In this document: positions 56,972-64,000 of the stretch, piece by piece
How positions within the stretch are numbered: the first letter of the stretch is position 1
Layout: each line of letters starts with the position of its first letter
Source of the DNA: Nocardiopsis sp. JB363
GTDB taxonomy: Bacteria; Actinomycetota; Actinomycetes; Streptosporangiales; Streptosporangiaceae
Assembly (NCBI RefSeq): GCF_900143625.1
Contig: NZ_FRFF01000125.1
Location: 1-64,000 of the forward strand
Length of the DNA stretch: 64,000 nucleotides
Direction: 5' to 3'
Translations under genes and position numbers: made by a program
The notes under the pieces: model-generated
Seen by the model: only the letters and a program-made list of their open reading frames with translations
Database searches by the model: none
What the model was told of the DNA's origin: nothing

Positions 56972-57295
56972 GTGAGCCCGCGCCGAAACAGCCCCCGACG
57001 TAAGTCCGGCCGCAAGTCAGCCGCCGGTCCCCCCGACGAGGATTCCCTCATGCTGCGTATCACCGGGGGGCAACGTCGCGAGACCGGGCCGGACGGTGAG
57101 TACGTCACCCGTCGCGTCTCCGGCTCGGCCGCCACCAAGGCCTACCGTTGTCCCGGCTGCGCGCAGGAGATCCCCACCGGCATGCCCCACGTGGTCGCCT
57201 GGCGCCCCTACGGCGACGGCGGCGACCGGCGCCACTGGCACTCCTCCTGCTGGGAACGGCGCTCACGCCGCTCACCCAGGGCCCCTCGATACTGA
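56972..57295 (+). CDS. Small basic zinc-ribbon-like protein
   Basis: 107 residues from GTG; a -10-like TACCCT ends 6 nt before it. A basic N-terminus (RRNSPRRKSGRKS) leads to a central RRVSGSAATKAYRCPGCAQEI, with CPGC and later HWHSSCW forming a Cys2-His/Cys zinc-ribbon-type site, and ends in a basic RRSRRS tail. Streptomycetes have similar proteins annotated only as ATP/GTP-binding. Nucleic acid binding is plausible from charge and zinc site but not shown. It lies 26 bp before an alpha/beta hydrolase gene. Confidence 0.75.
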   Translation: MSPRRNSPRRKSGRKSAAGPPDEDSLMLRITGGQRRETGPDGEYVTRRVSGSAATKAYRCPGCAQEIPTGMPHVVAWRPYGDGGDRRHWHSSCWERRSRRSPRAPRY

Positions 57296-57321
57296 TTCCG
57301 GACCCCACCGAAGAAGGAGCC

Positions 57322-58053
57322 ATGGAGATCCGAGCCACCACGGTGCTGCCCGCCGATCGGCGCCCCATCACCCTGCACACCGCCGACGGCCTGGAACTGG
57401 TCGGGGAACTGGCGATGCCCGAGGGCGGGAAGCCGGACGCCACCATCGTGTGCTTGCACCCGCTGCCCACCGCCGAGGGCATGATGGACAGCCACGTGCT
57501 GCGCAAGGCGTCCTTCCGACTGCCGGCGTTGGCCAACATCGCGGTTCTGCGGTTCAACACCCGAGGCACCACCTCCCGGCACGGCACCAGCCAGGGCGAG
57601 TTCGGCGAAGGGGAGACCGAGAAGCACGACGTGCTCGCCGCCATCGAGTTCACCGAGTTCGAGGAGCTCCCCGAACCCTGGCTGCTGGGCTGGTCCTTCG
57701 GTACCGAACTGGCGCTCAAGTGGGGCTGCGACCCCCAGGTGAAGGGCGCCGTGCTGCTGTCCCCGCCGCTGCACCGGGCCGACGAGTCCGACATGGCGGT
57801 GTGGGCCGACTCCGGTAAGCCGGTGGTGGCGCTGGTCCCCGAACACGACGACTTCCTCAAGCCCGACGAGGCCCGTGAACGGTTCGCCCCGCTCACCCAG
57901 GCGGAGATCATCGCGGTGGACGGCGCCAAGCACCTGTGGGTCGGCGAACCCTACGTGCGCCGCGTCCTCGACGAGGTCGTCAAGCGGATCAACCCCGGGG
58001 CGTACCCGCTGCCCACCGAGTGGGACGGCCCCTGGGAACGAGATGCCGCGTAG
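57322..58053 (+). CDS. Alpha/beta hydrolase
   Basis: 243 residues from ATG with AAGGAG 5 nt upstream. The fold shows IVCLHPLPTAEGMMDSHVL (oxyanion region with HP), RFNTRGTTSRHG, nucleophile elbow LLGWSFGTELALKWG (Ser near residue 116), VVALVPEHDDFLKP (acid) and the catalytic His in VDGAKHLWVGEPY. Related to serine hydrolases of the YfbB/alpha-beta type seen beside the zinc-ribbon protein in streptomycetes; substrate unknown. Confidence 0.85.
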   Translation: MEIRATTVLPADRRPITLHTADGLELVGELAMPEGGKPDATIVCLHPLPTAEGMMDSHVLRKASFRLPALANIAVLRFNTRGTTSRHGTSQGEFGEGETEKHDVLAAIEFTEFEELPEPWLLGWSFGTELALKWGCDPQVKGAVLLSPPLHRADESDMAVWADSGKPVVALVPEHDDFLKPDEARERFAPLTQAEIIAVDGAKHLWVGEPYVRRVLDEVVKRINPGAYPLPTEWDGPWERDAA

Positions 58054-58069
58054 GTCATGAGGCATGACC

Positions 58070-58104
58070 AAGGGCCCGGAACCCCCGTGGGGATCCGGGC
58101 CCTT
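58070..58104. terminator. Bidirectional terminator between convergent genes
   Basis: AAGGGCCCGGA (58070-58080) pairs perfectly with TCCGGGCCCTT (58094-58104), 11 bp, with an inner CCCC/GGGG stem inside the loop. It lies 16 bp after the hydrolase stop and 36 bp beyond the convergent coiled-coil gene stop. The A-rich and T-ending arms suit termination both ways. Confidence 0.75.
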
Positions 58105-58139
58105 CACCGTGTCAGACGGTCACGGCCGAACGGTCGTGA

Positions 58140-59432
58140 CTACTCCTGCCACCAGTCCTCGTCGTCGGCGCCCTTGCCGGAGTGGGCCGGCTGCTTGGCC
58201 TCCTCGGCGGGGGCCGCGGGAGCGGCCGGAGCGGGCTCCTGCTGGATGGCCGCGGGCGCACCCGCGGCGGGGGCGGCCGGAGCCGGACCGGCGCCGCCAC
58301 CGAGCAGCTGACGCAGCTGCTGCAGGTGCGACTGGATGCTGTCGCGCTGGCGGTTGAGCTCCTCGACCTCCTTCTTGGCGATCGCCATGATCCGGTTGGC
58401 CTCGGCCTTGGAGTCCGACACCTGGTGCTCGGCCTTGGCCTTGGCGTCGGTGTCGATCTGGCCGGCGTTCTTCTTGGCGTTGCCGACCAGCGTCTTGGCG
58501 TGGTTCTCGGCCTCGCGACGAGTGTGCTCGGCCTGCTGGCTGGCCTTGGTGGCACGCTCCTCGGCGCTGCGGGCGCGCTCCTCGGCCTCGCTGACCATCT
58601 GCTGGGTGGCGGCCTGGGCGGCGGCCAGACGCTCGGCGTCCTGACGCTCGGCCTCGGCACGACGGTCGGCCAGTTGCAGCTCGAACTGGTCCTCGGTCTC
58701 GGTGCGACGGGCCTCGGACTCGGCGTAAGCGCGCTCGGCGTTCTTACGCAGCTCCTCGGACTGGCTCTTGGCGGACTGGATCGTCTCGTCGCGCTCGCGC
58801 TTGGCGGCGGCGCGGGCCTGGGCGCACTCACGCTCGGTGGTGGTGCGCAGCTTGGCGATCTCGCCCTCGAAGGTGGCGCGCTTCTCGGCGATCTCGTGGT
58901 CGACGGCGGAGCGCTTCTTCTGGACCTCGCGCTCGGTGGTGGAGGCCAGCTCGTCGGCCTCGCGGCGGGCGGTGGTGCTGATCTCCTCCGCCTCGGACTC
59001 GGCGGACTGGCGCTGCTCGTCGGCCTCGCGCTGGGCGAGGGTGCGGACCTCGGTCGCCTCGGACTCGGCGGCGGCGCGCATCTCCGCGGCCTCGATCTTG
59101 GCGGACGAACGAATGTCGTTGGCGTCGATCTGGGCGGCCTGGACGAGCTCGTTGGCTTGTTCCTCGGCCAGTCGAAGCAGTTCCTCGATGCGAGAACCCA
59201 GGCCGGAGTAGGTGGGACGCTCGCGCTCCTGGAGCTGGCGCTGCTTGGAGGTCAGCTCGGCCTTGTACTTCTCGGCCGCGCCGTTGGCCTCCTTGACCTC
59301 GTTGCGGAGCCCGTCGAGGTAGTCCTGCACCTGGTTGCGGTCAAAGCCACGCAACACCACGTCGAACTCGGGCGGAGCGTTGTCTTCGTCGAAGATGTTG
59401 TTGAGCTGGGTGTCGATGTTGTTTGACGACAT
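58140..59432 (-). CDS. DivIVA/Scy-FilP-like coiled-coil cytoskeletal protein
   Basis: 430 residues. An N-terminal DivIVA-like segment PPEFDVVLRGFDRNQVQDYL (about residues 20-39) is followed by about 330 residues of nearly unbroken heptad-type coiled coil rich in Ala, Glu, Arg and Lys (AEEQANELVQAAQ, RREADELASTTEREVQKKR and similar), then a Pro/Ala-rich linker and an acidic tail ending DDEDWWQE. In streptomycetes this position (between nucS and the epimerase/thiolase/meaB genes) holds filP and scy. FilP is about 310 and Scy over 1300 residues, so this single 430-residue protein is a short relative. Role in polar growth or cytoskeleton is inferred. Confidence 0.85.
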   Translation of the reverse strand: MSSNNIDTQLNNIFDEDNAPPEFDVVLRGFDRNQVQDYLDGLRNEVKEANGAAEKYKAELTSKQRQLQERERPTYSGLGSRIEELLRLAEEQANELVQAAQIDANDIRSSAKIEAAEMRAAAESEATEVRTLAQREADEQRQSAESEAEEISTTARREADELASTTEREVQKKRSAVDHEIAEKRATFEGEIAKLRTTTERECAQARAAAKRERDETIQSAKSQSEELRKNAERAYAESEARRTETEDQFELQLADRRAEAERQDAERLAAAQAATQQMVSEAEERARSAEERATKASQQAEHTRREAENHAKTLVGNAKKNAGQIDTDAKAKAEHQVSDSKAEANRIMAIAKKEVEELNRQRDSIQSHLQQLRQLLGGGAGPAPAAPAAGAPAAIQQEPAPAAPAAPAEEAKQPAHSGKGADDEDWWQE

Positions 59433-59846
59433 GTGGCGGAATCCTGAACGGGTGCGAGACGGCTACTTGTACTTGCGTACTGCCGGGGACGGCAGGAGGT
59501 GGTTGCGGTGCCCCCGGGGACGATGTGGGTCCGGGGCGCGTGCGCCGAGGGTGTGAGCGGATCGGTGCGGTGTTCGACCCTGACCGGATTCGAGGGCGAA
59601 TCCGGTTGGTGTCGCTGGTGGTTGTGGCCGCCCCGGTTCACGACCGGACTGCCAGACACGGCCCAACGCCGGAAGAAAAGTACATCCGGCAGCTAGCCGA
59701 CTTTATCAAGCGTGCAACCCCGGGGAAGGGGGTTTCGTGTAACTTCCGCCGGGGTCCGAGGTCGGCCGCTCTCACGGAAGTCAAGACGTGATGCCTTCGG
59801 GACGTCACCGTGACGTTGTCGGCCCGGTCGAGCCTGGGGCGTTCCC
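59433..59846. other. 414-bp gene-free stretch with palindrome
   Basis: No credible gene; small frames here lack ribosome sites and family matches. The left side holds the upstream region of the coiled-coil gene (repeated AAGTAC units near 59465-59485). Near the right side is a perfect 15-nt palindrome ACGTCAC-C-GTGACGT (59802-59816), 30 bp beyond the epimerase stop. No good terminator T-run is seen. Confidence 0.4.
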
Positions 59847-60305
59847 TCACTGCGAGCTTTGCACCAATTCGGTCAGAACGCCACCGCAGTCCTTCGGGTG
59901 GAGGAAAACGATCCGTGAATCCGCGGTACCGACCCGCGGCTCGGCGTCCAGGACCCGCACCCCGCGCTCACCGATCCCCTCGGCGCTCGCGGCGACGTCG
60001 GCGGTACCGAACGCGAGGTGATGCACGCCCTCGCCGTTGCGCTCCAGGAACTTCGCCACCGGGGAGTCGTCCCTGGTCGGTTCCAGCAGCTGGATATAGG
60101 TGGCGCCACCGTCGTCGGTGCCGTTGACCAGGAGCATCGCCTCGCGAACACCCTGCTCCTCGTTCACCTCCTGGTGCTCCACCTCGAAGCCGTACGTGCG
60201 CCGGTAGAACTCGATGGAGGCGTCCAGGTCTCGGCAGGCGATCCCTACGTGGTCCAGGCGGGTCAGACCGGAGAACGGGCCGGTCGGAACGGGTGCGTCG
60301 CTCAC
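59847..60305 (-). CDS. mce: Methylmalonyl-CoA epimerase
   Basis: 152 residues from GTG 60305 with GAGAGG about 9 nt upstream; longer frames are non-coding. VOC fold with paired beta-alpha-beta-beta-beta units: [24 protein letters not shown], then [22 protein letters not shown] and [18 protein letters not shown]. The metal ligands are the His of DHVG, Gln of IQLLEP, His of HHLAF and Glu of LTELV. Interconverts S- and R-methylmalonyl-CoA. Divergent from the thiolase gene with an 85-bp shared promoter region. Confidence 0.93.
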   Translation of the reverse strand: MSDAPVPTGPFSGLTRLDHVGIACRDLDASIEFYRRTYGFEVEHQEVNEEQGVREAMLLVNGTDDGGATYIQLLEPTRDDSPVAKFLERNGEGVHHLAFGTADVAASAEGIGERGVRVLDAEPRVGTADSRIVFLHPKDCGGVLTELVQSSQ

Positions 60306-60390
60306 GGGTGAACCTCTCGAACGTCGATGTGATCTGTGTGGGTATCGTTGCAGACCAGGTGCGTCACCCATCACTTGGAGGCCAGTTAAG

Positions 60391-61578
60391 ATGCCCGGTT
60401 CCGTCATCGTCGGTGGGGCACGAACCCCCACCGGCAGACTCCTCGGCTCCCTCGCCGGGTTCTCCGCCGCCGACTTGGGCGGCTTCGCGATCAAGGCCGC
60501 GCTGGAGCGCGCCGGCATCGGCGGTGACCAGGTCGGATACGTGGTCATGGGACAGGTGTTGCAGGCCGGGGCCGGTCAGATCCCGTCCCGTCAGGCCGCC
60601 GTCAAGGGCGGTATCCCCATGGACGTCCCCTCGGTGACCATCAACAAGGTCTGCCTGTCCGGCCTGGACGCGATCGCCCTCGCCGACCAGCTCATCAGCG
60701 CGGGCGAGTTCGACATCGTGGTCGCGGGCGGCATGGAGTCCATGACCAACGCCCCGCACCTGTTGCCCAAGTCCCGCAAGGGCTACAAGTACGGCTCCAT
60801 CGAGGTCCTGGACGCCACCGCGCACGACGGCCTCACCGACTCCTTCGAGGGCGACTCCATGGGCGCCTCCACCGAGCGCCACAACGGCAAGCTCGGCATG
60901 AAGCGCCCCGAGCAGGACGCCTTCGCCGCCCGCTCGCACCAGCGCGCCGCCGCCGCGGCCGAGAAGGGGTTGTTCGACGACGAGATCGTCCCCGTCGAGA
61001 TCCCGCAGCGCAAGGGCGACCCGGTCGTCTTCTCGCACGACGAGGGCATCCGCCCCGACACCACGGCCGAGAGCCTGGGCAAGCTGCGCCCGGCCTTCGA
61101 CCGCGACGGCACCATCACCGCGGGCTCCTCCTCGCAGATCTCCGACGGCGCCGCCGCGGTGGTCGTGATGAGCCGCGCCAAGGCCGAGGAGCTCGGCGCC
61201 CCGATCCTCGCCGAGATCGGCGCGCACGGGAACGTCGCCGGTCCCGACAACTCGCTGCACTCCCAGCCCTCCAACGCCATCAAGCACGCCCTCGGCAAGG
61301 CGGGCAAGGCGGTGGAGGACCTGGACCTCATCGAGATCAACGAGGCGTTCGCCGCGGTGGGCCTGAAGTCCACCGAGGACCTCGGTGTCTCCGAGGACAT
61401 CGTCAACGTCAACGGCGGCGCCATCGCGCTCGGTCACCCGATCGGCGCCTCCGGTGCCCGCATCGCCCTGCACCTGGTGCACGAGCTGCGTCGTCGCGGC
61501 GGCGGCCTGGGCGCGGCGGCCCTGTGCGGTGGCGGTGGCCAGGGCGACGCCCTGCTGTTCTCGGTGCCCGCCGAGTAA
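60391..61578 (+). CDS. Acetyl-CoA C-acetyltransferase (thiolase)
   Basis: 395 residues from ATG with GGAGG about 9 nt upstream. Condenses two acetyl-CoA to acetoacetyl-CoA or runs in reverse. Active-site Cys88 in [11 protein letters not shown], His349 in [19 protein letters not shown] and Cys379 in [13 protein letters not shown] form the thiolase triad; NEAFA is also present. It stands between epimerase and meaB, as in mycobacteria (fadA4 neighbourhood) and streptomycetes. Confidence 0.95.
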   Translation: MPGSVIVGGARTPTGRLLGSLAGFSAADLGGFAIKAALERAGIGGDQVGYVVMGQVLQAGAGQIPSRQAAVKGGIPMDVPSVTINKVCLSGLDAIALADQLISAGEFDIVVAGGMESMTNAPHLLPKSRKGYKYGSIEVLDATAHDGLTDSFEGDSMGASTERHNGKLGMKRPEQDAFAARSHQRAAAAAEKGLFDDEIVPVEIPQRKGDPVVFSHDEGIRPDTTAESLGKLRPAFDRDGTITAGSSSQISDGAAAVVVMSRAKAEELGAPILAEIGAHGNVAGPDNSLHSQPSNAIKHALGKAGKAVEDLDLIEINEAFAAVGLKSTEDLGVSEDIVNVNGGAIALGHPIGASGARIALHLVHELRRRGGGLGAAALCGGGGQGDALLFSVPAE

Positions 61579-61706
61579 CGCCCCGACCGACAACCGAACG
61601 AACCTGCGCGGCCAGGGACACCCCCGAACGGTCGCGCGGCGCACCTGTCCACCGCGGGGCGGAGGCCACGAGCCCCCGCCCCGCGCGGTACATCCCGAGG
61701 AGTCAC

Positions 61707-62666
61707 ATGAACGCCCCCCAGCTGGTCGAACGGGTCCGCGGCGGTGACCGCAGGGCCCTGGCCCGCGCGATCACCCTGGTGGAGAACGGCGCCGAGGAAC
61801 TGCGCCCCATCATGGCGGGACTGGCGCCCCACACCGGTCGGGCCCGCGTGGTCGGCTTCACCGGGTCGCCGGGGGTGGGCAAGTCGACCACCACCAACGC
61901 CGTGGTGCGTGCGGTGCGCGCCCAGGGCAAGTCGGTCGCCGTCCTGGCGGTGGACCCGTCCTCGCCGTTCACCGGCGGCGCCTTGCTGGGCGACCGGGTG
62001 CGGATGCAGGAGCACGCCACCGACCCCGGGGTGTACATCCGTTCCATGGCCAACCGAGGTCACCTGGGCGGTCTGTCCTGGGCCACGCCGCACGCGCTGC
62101 GGGTGCTGGACGCCGCCGGGTTCGACGTCATCCTCGTGGAGACCGTGGGCGTGGGCCAGTCGGAGGTCGACATCGCCCGCCACGCGGACACCACCGTGGT
62201 GCTGAGCGCGCCGGGGATGGGCGACGCGGTCCAGGCCGCCAAGGCCGGTGTACTGGAGGTCGCCGACGTGTTGACGATCAACAAGGCCGACCGGGACGGC
62301 GCCAAGTCGACCCTGCGCGAACTGCGTCAGATGATCGCGATGAAGGACCGCGCCGACGAGGAGTGGAAGCCGCAGATCGTCATGACGGTGGCTTCCCAGG
62401 ACGAGGGCGTTGGCGAGCTGTGGGAGCGCGTCGAACAGCACTTCGCCCACCTGGAGGCCTCCGGGGAGCTCGCCGAACGACGTCGTGCCCGCGCGCGGGA
62501 CGAGGTGGAGGCCATCGTGGTGGAGCTGCTGCGCTCCCGCATGGGCGGGGTGGGGGCCGATGGCGGTCTGGACACCCTCGCCGGTGAGGTCGCCGCCGGC
62601 GATCGCGACCCCTACACCGCCGCCGACCTTCTGCTCAAGGAGTTGGGCGCCGACCCGATTCCGTGA
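61707..62666 (+). CDS. meaB: MeaB/ArgK family GTPase
   Basis: 319 residues from ATG with GAGGAG upstream. G-protein chaperone of adenosylcobalamin-dependent methylmalonyl-CoA mutase. P-loop GSPGVGKST (53-61), VDPSSPFTGGALLGDRVRM switch region, VETVGVGQSEVDI (Walker B/switch II), and INKADRDGAKSTL for guanine specificity (NKAD). The mutase itself is not in this window. Its 3' end overlaps the convergent hydrolase gene by 32 bp. Confidence 0.95.
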   Translation: MNAPQLVERVRGGDRRALARAITLVENGAEELRPIMAGLAPHTGRARVVGFTGSPGVGKSTTTNAVVRAVRAQGKSVAVLAVDPSSPFTGGALLGDRVRMQEHATDPGVYIRSMANRGHLGGLSWATPHALRVLDAAGFDVILVETVGVGQSEVDIARHADTTVVLSAPGMGDAVQAAKAGVLEVADVLTINKADRDGAKSTLRELRQMIAMKDRADEEWKPQIVMTVASQDEGVGELWERVEQHFAHLEASGELAERRRARARDEVEAIVVELLRSRMGGVGADGGLDTLAGEVAAGDRDPYTAADLLLKELGADPIP

Positions 62667-63474
62667 CCGACGCGAGGGTCTCGCGCAGAACACCGGCGAA
62701 CCCGTTCGGGTCCTCCACGAACCCGCCGTGGTCCCCGGGGAACACCACGGGGACCACACCGAGCAGTTCCGCCAACGCCCGGGTGGTCCGGTCGGTGATC
62801 AGGCCACCCGAGGTGGCCCCCAGCGCGGGTACCACCCGCGCGGACCCGGCCGCGATCCGCTCGATGTCGACCCGGTGGTGCACGGTGCCCCGGAGTTCGT
62901 GGACGTAGAACCGGTGGTCGTTCGGATCGCCCTCTTCCTCGGCGGGGTTCGCGTCGGACCCCTCCGAGTCCTCCTCGGGCGTGGGAAAGCCCGCGTTGGC
63001 CATGAACCGGCGCCACGCCGCCCCCGCGCCGTCCCGATGGTAGGTCGCGATGATCTCCTCGGTGACCGCGAACTGTTCCTCCGCCTCCGGCAGCAGTCCG
63101 AGCAACGGGGGCTCGTGCGCCACGATGACGCGGGCGCGGTCGGGATGGTGCTCGGCCAGCGCCAAGGTGGTCACGGCACCGCCGCTGGAACCGAGGAAGT
63201 CGGCCTCGGCGATGCCCATGTGGTCCAAGAGCGCGACGAGGTCGTCCGCGCGCGCCTCGGGGGTGGAATCCTGGTCGGGGTCGTCGAGCACGCTACGGCC
63301 GATGCCCCTCGGGTCGTGGGTGACCACGGTGTGGGTCTCGGCGAGAGCCTCCGCCAGGGGCCCGAACATGTCGGCCCCCATCGGCGCCCCGGTCAGGATC
63401 AGGAGGGGACCCTCGCCATGGACCTCGTAGTAGAGGACGCCGTCCGGGGTCTTCAGTGTGCGCGTGCCGGTCAT
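62635..63474 (-). CDS. Alpha/beta hydrolase
   Basis: 279 residues from ATG. Fold: GEGPLLILTGAPMGADMFGPLA, THDPRGIGRS, nucleophile elbow ADFLGSSGGAVTTLALAEHH (Ser near residue 96) and the catalytic His in VVFPGDHGGFVEDP. An acidic insertion (PEEDSEGSDANPAEEEGDP) interrupts the cap region. Substrate unknown. Its last 32 bp are antisense to the end of meaB. Confidence 0.88.
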   Translation of the reverse strand: MTGTRTLKTPDGVLYYEVHGEGPLLILTGAPMGADMFGPLAEALAETHTVVTHDPRGIGRSVLDDPDQDSTPEARADDLVALLDHMGIAEADFLGSSGGAVTTLALAEHHPDRARVIVAHEPPLLGLLPEAEEQFAVTEEIIATYHRDGAGAAWRRFMANAGFPTPEEDSEGSDANPAEEEGDPNDHRFYVHELRGTVHHRVDIERIAAGSARVVPALGATSGGLITDRTTRALAELLGVVPVVFPGDHGGFVEDPNGFAGVLRETLASVTESGRRPTP

Positions 63475-63577
63475 GTCCGGGTCCCTTCGGTCAGGGTCGC
63501 CGCCGCGGACGACCTCACCCGTATGGACCGGTGTTCCCCGCCGAACTCATCGCCCACCCCGAGAGTTTCCGTAAAGG

Positions 63578-63615
63578 GGCCGGGGCGAACCGTCGCACGT
63601 CGGTCCGCCCCGGCC
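63578..63615 (-). terminator. Terminator-like hairpin after chitinase gene
   Basis: GGCCGGGGCG (63578-63587) pairs with CGCCCCGGCC (63606-63615), extended by ACCG/CGGT after one mismatch. Read on the minus strand it lies 76 nt beyond the GH18 gene stop and is followed by CCCTTTAC. Confidence 0.55.
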
Positions 63616-63691
63616 TGGCGGCGGTGCTCCCCGGATCAGAGCACCGACGCCGTCACGACCCGTTCGGCGCCCGGCCGAACGGGAGTCTTTC

Positions 63692-64000
63692 CTATCCCCC
63701 CAACGCCGCGTCGATCGCGGTGATGAGGCTGCCGTCGGCGTCGTCGCCGTCGATGGACCAGATCATGACGCCGCCCAGGTCGTTGTCCAGGGCCCAATCG
63801 GTCTTCTGGGTCATGGCGATCTCGTCGTCGTAGGTCCAGAAGGTCTCGCCGTCGTAGATCCACGCGGTGCCGAGGTCGTCGTCACGGTGCACCTCGAAGC
63901 CGCCCAGGTCCTTGAGCACCTTCCAGTCCTCGGTGCCGTCGGCGTAGGTGCCGGGAGCAGGCCCCTCGGCGGACTGGAAGAGTCCGTCGCCGTTCGGCCC
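63692..64000 (-). CDS. GH18 chitinase, C-terminal end (partial)
   Basis: Only the last 102 residues are in the window; the gene enters from the right edge. The visible part shows DLGTAWIYDGETFWTYDDE and DWALDNDLGGVMIWSIDGDD, the final beta-alpha repeats of the GH18 TIM barrel, where the Trp of GGVMIWSID lines the bottom of the substrate cleft. The catalytic DxxDxDxE region is outside the window. Typically secreted to degrade chitin. A hairpin terminator follows its stop. Confidence 0.88.
   Translation of the reverse strand, partial: GPNGDGLFQSAEGPAPGTYADGTEDWKVLKDLGGFEVHRDDDLGTAWIYDGETFWTYDDEIAMTQKTDWALDNDLGGVMIWSIDGDDADGSLITAIDAALGG

Noticed and set aside
57148..57321. Upstream start of the alpha/beta hydrolase at 57148
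   Set aside because: The extension overlaps the zinc-ribbon gene in another frame; AAGGAG before the ATG at 57322 decides the start.

Overview
This 64 kb window is very GC-rich chromosomal DNA from a filamentous-type actinobacterium. Gene order suggests the Streptosporangiales/Nocardiopsaceae side of the group, but the sequence alone does not fix the genus. Supporting signs are heavy use of GTG starts, candidate leaderless promoters (TANNNT 6-8 nt before the start codon), NucS as mismatch endonuclease, a Scy/FilP-type coiled-coil protein, and the actinobacterial block lysA-hom-thrC-thrB-rho-rpmE-prfA-prmC-tsaC-wecA-atp. No rRNA, CRISPR array, insertion sequence or prophage was seen. One tRNA gene, tRNA-Arg(CCG), is present.

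Left arm (1-13.6 kb): two membrane-anchored paralogues of unknown function; an AGPS-like FAD oxidase divergent from a TetR regulator and glpD; an ATP-binding anti-sigma-type protein; a BASS transporter; and a two-component pair. Then comes the most accessory-looking stretch (9.3-12.4 kb): an AT-richer promoter region with a palindrome, followed by a small helical protein, a long-helical plus DUF1023 alpha/beta-hydrolase protein and a polytopic membrane protein. It resembles a type VII secretion-type effector cassette. A LURP-one-like protein and a small membrane protein follow.

Transporter/sigma block (13.7-21.4 kb): a DnaQ-like exonuclease, an ABC permease/ATPase pair on the plus strand, and facing it a six-gene minus-strand operon. 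In transcription order that operon is ECF sigma factor, zinc-finger anti-sigma domain fused to an ABC-2-like membrane domain, ABC ATPase, two paralogous permeases, and a BcrA-like ATPase. The anti-sigma/permease fusion plus its ATPase mirrors the plus-strand permease/ATPase pair. This is the best candidate for an undescribed system: a transporter whose membrane subunit also holds the sigma factor.

Core block (21.4-46 kb): a leaderless CheY-like regulator coupled to a catalytically stripped ArgRS-like DALR protein, lysA, hom, thrC, thrB, rho (long Asn/Ser/Gly/Arg-rich insertion and long leader), lactate permease (with a CRP-like site), rpmE, prfA, prmC, tsaC, wecA, and the full ATP synthase operon. 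The atp promoter region carries tandem 11-bp-spaced repeats and a CRP-like site, and a strong hairpin sits between atpD and atpC. DUF2550, a thiamine-binding-type protein and a PduO-type cobalamin adenosyltransferase follow.

Right arm (47-64 kb): a secreted M28 aminopeptidase, a DUF1707/LiaF-like protein, an ABC exporter with its own two-component system, NucS, an MFS transporter, 3-hydroxybutyryl-CoA dehydrogenase, a zinc-ribbon protein, an alpha/beta hydrolase, a Scy/FilP-like coiled-coil protein, methylmalonyl-CoA epimerase, thiolase, the MeaB GTPase (B12-dependent C4 metabolism, matching the cobalamin adenosyltransferase), another hydrolase, and the 3' end of a GH18 chitinase that runs off the right edge.
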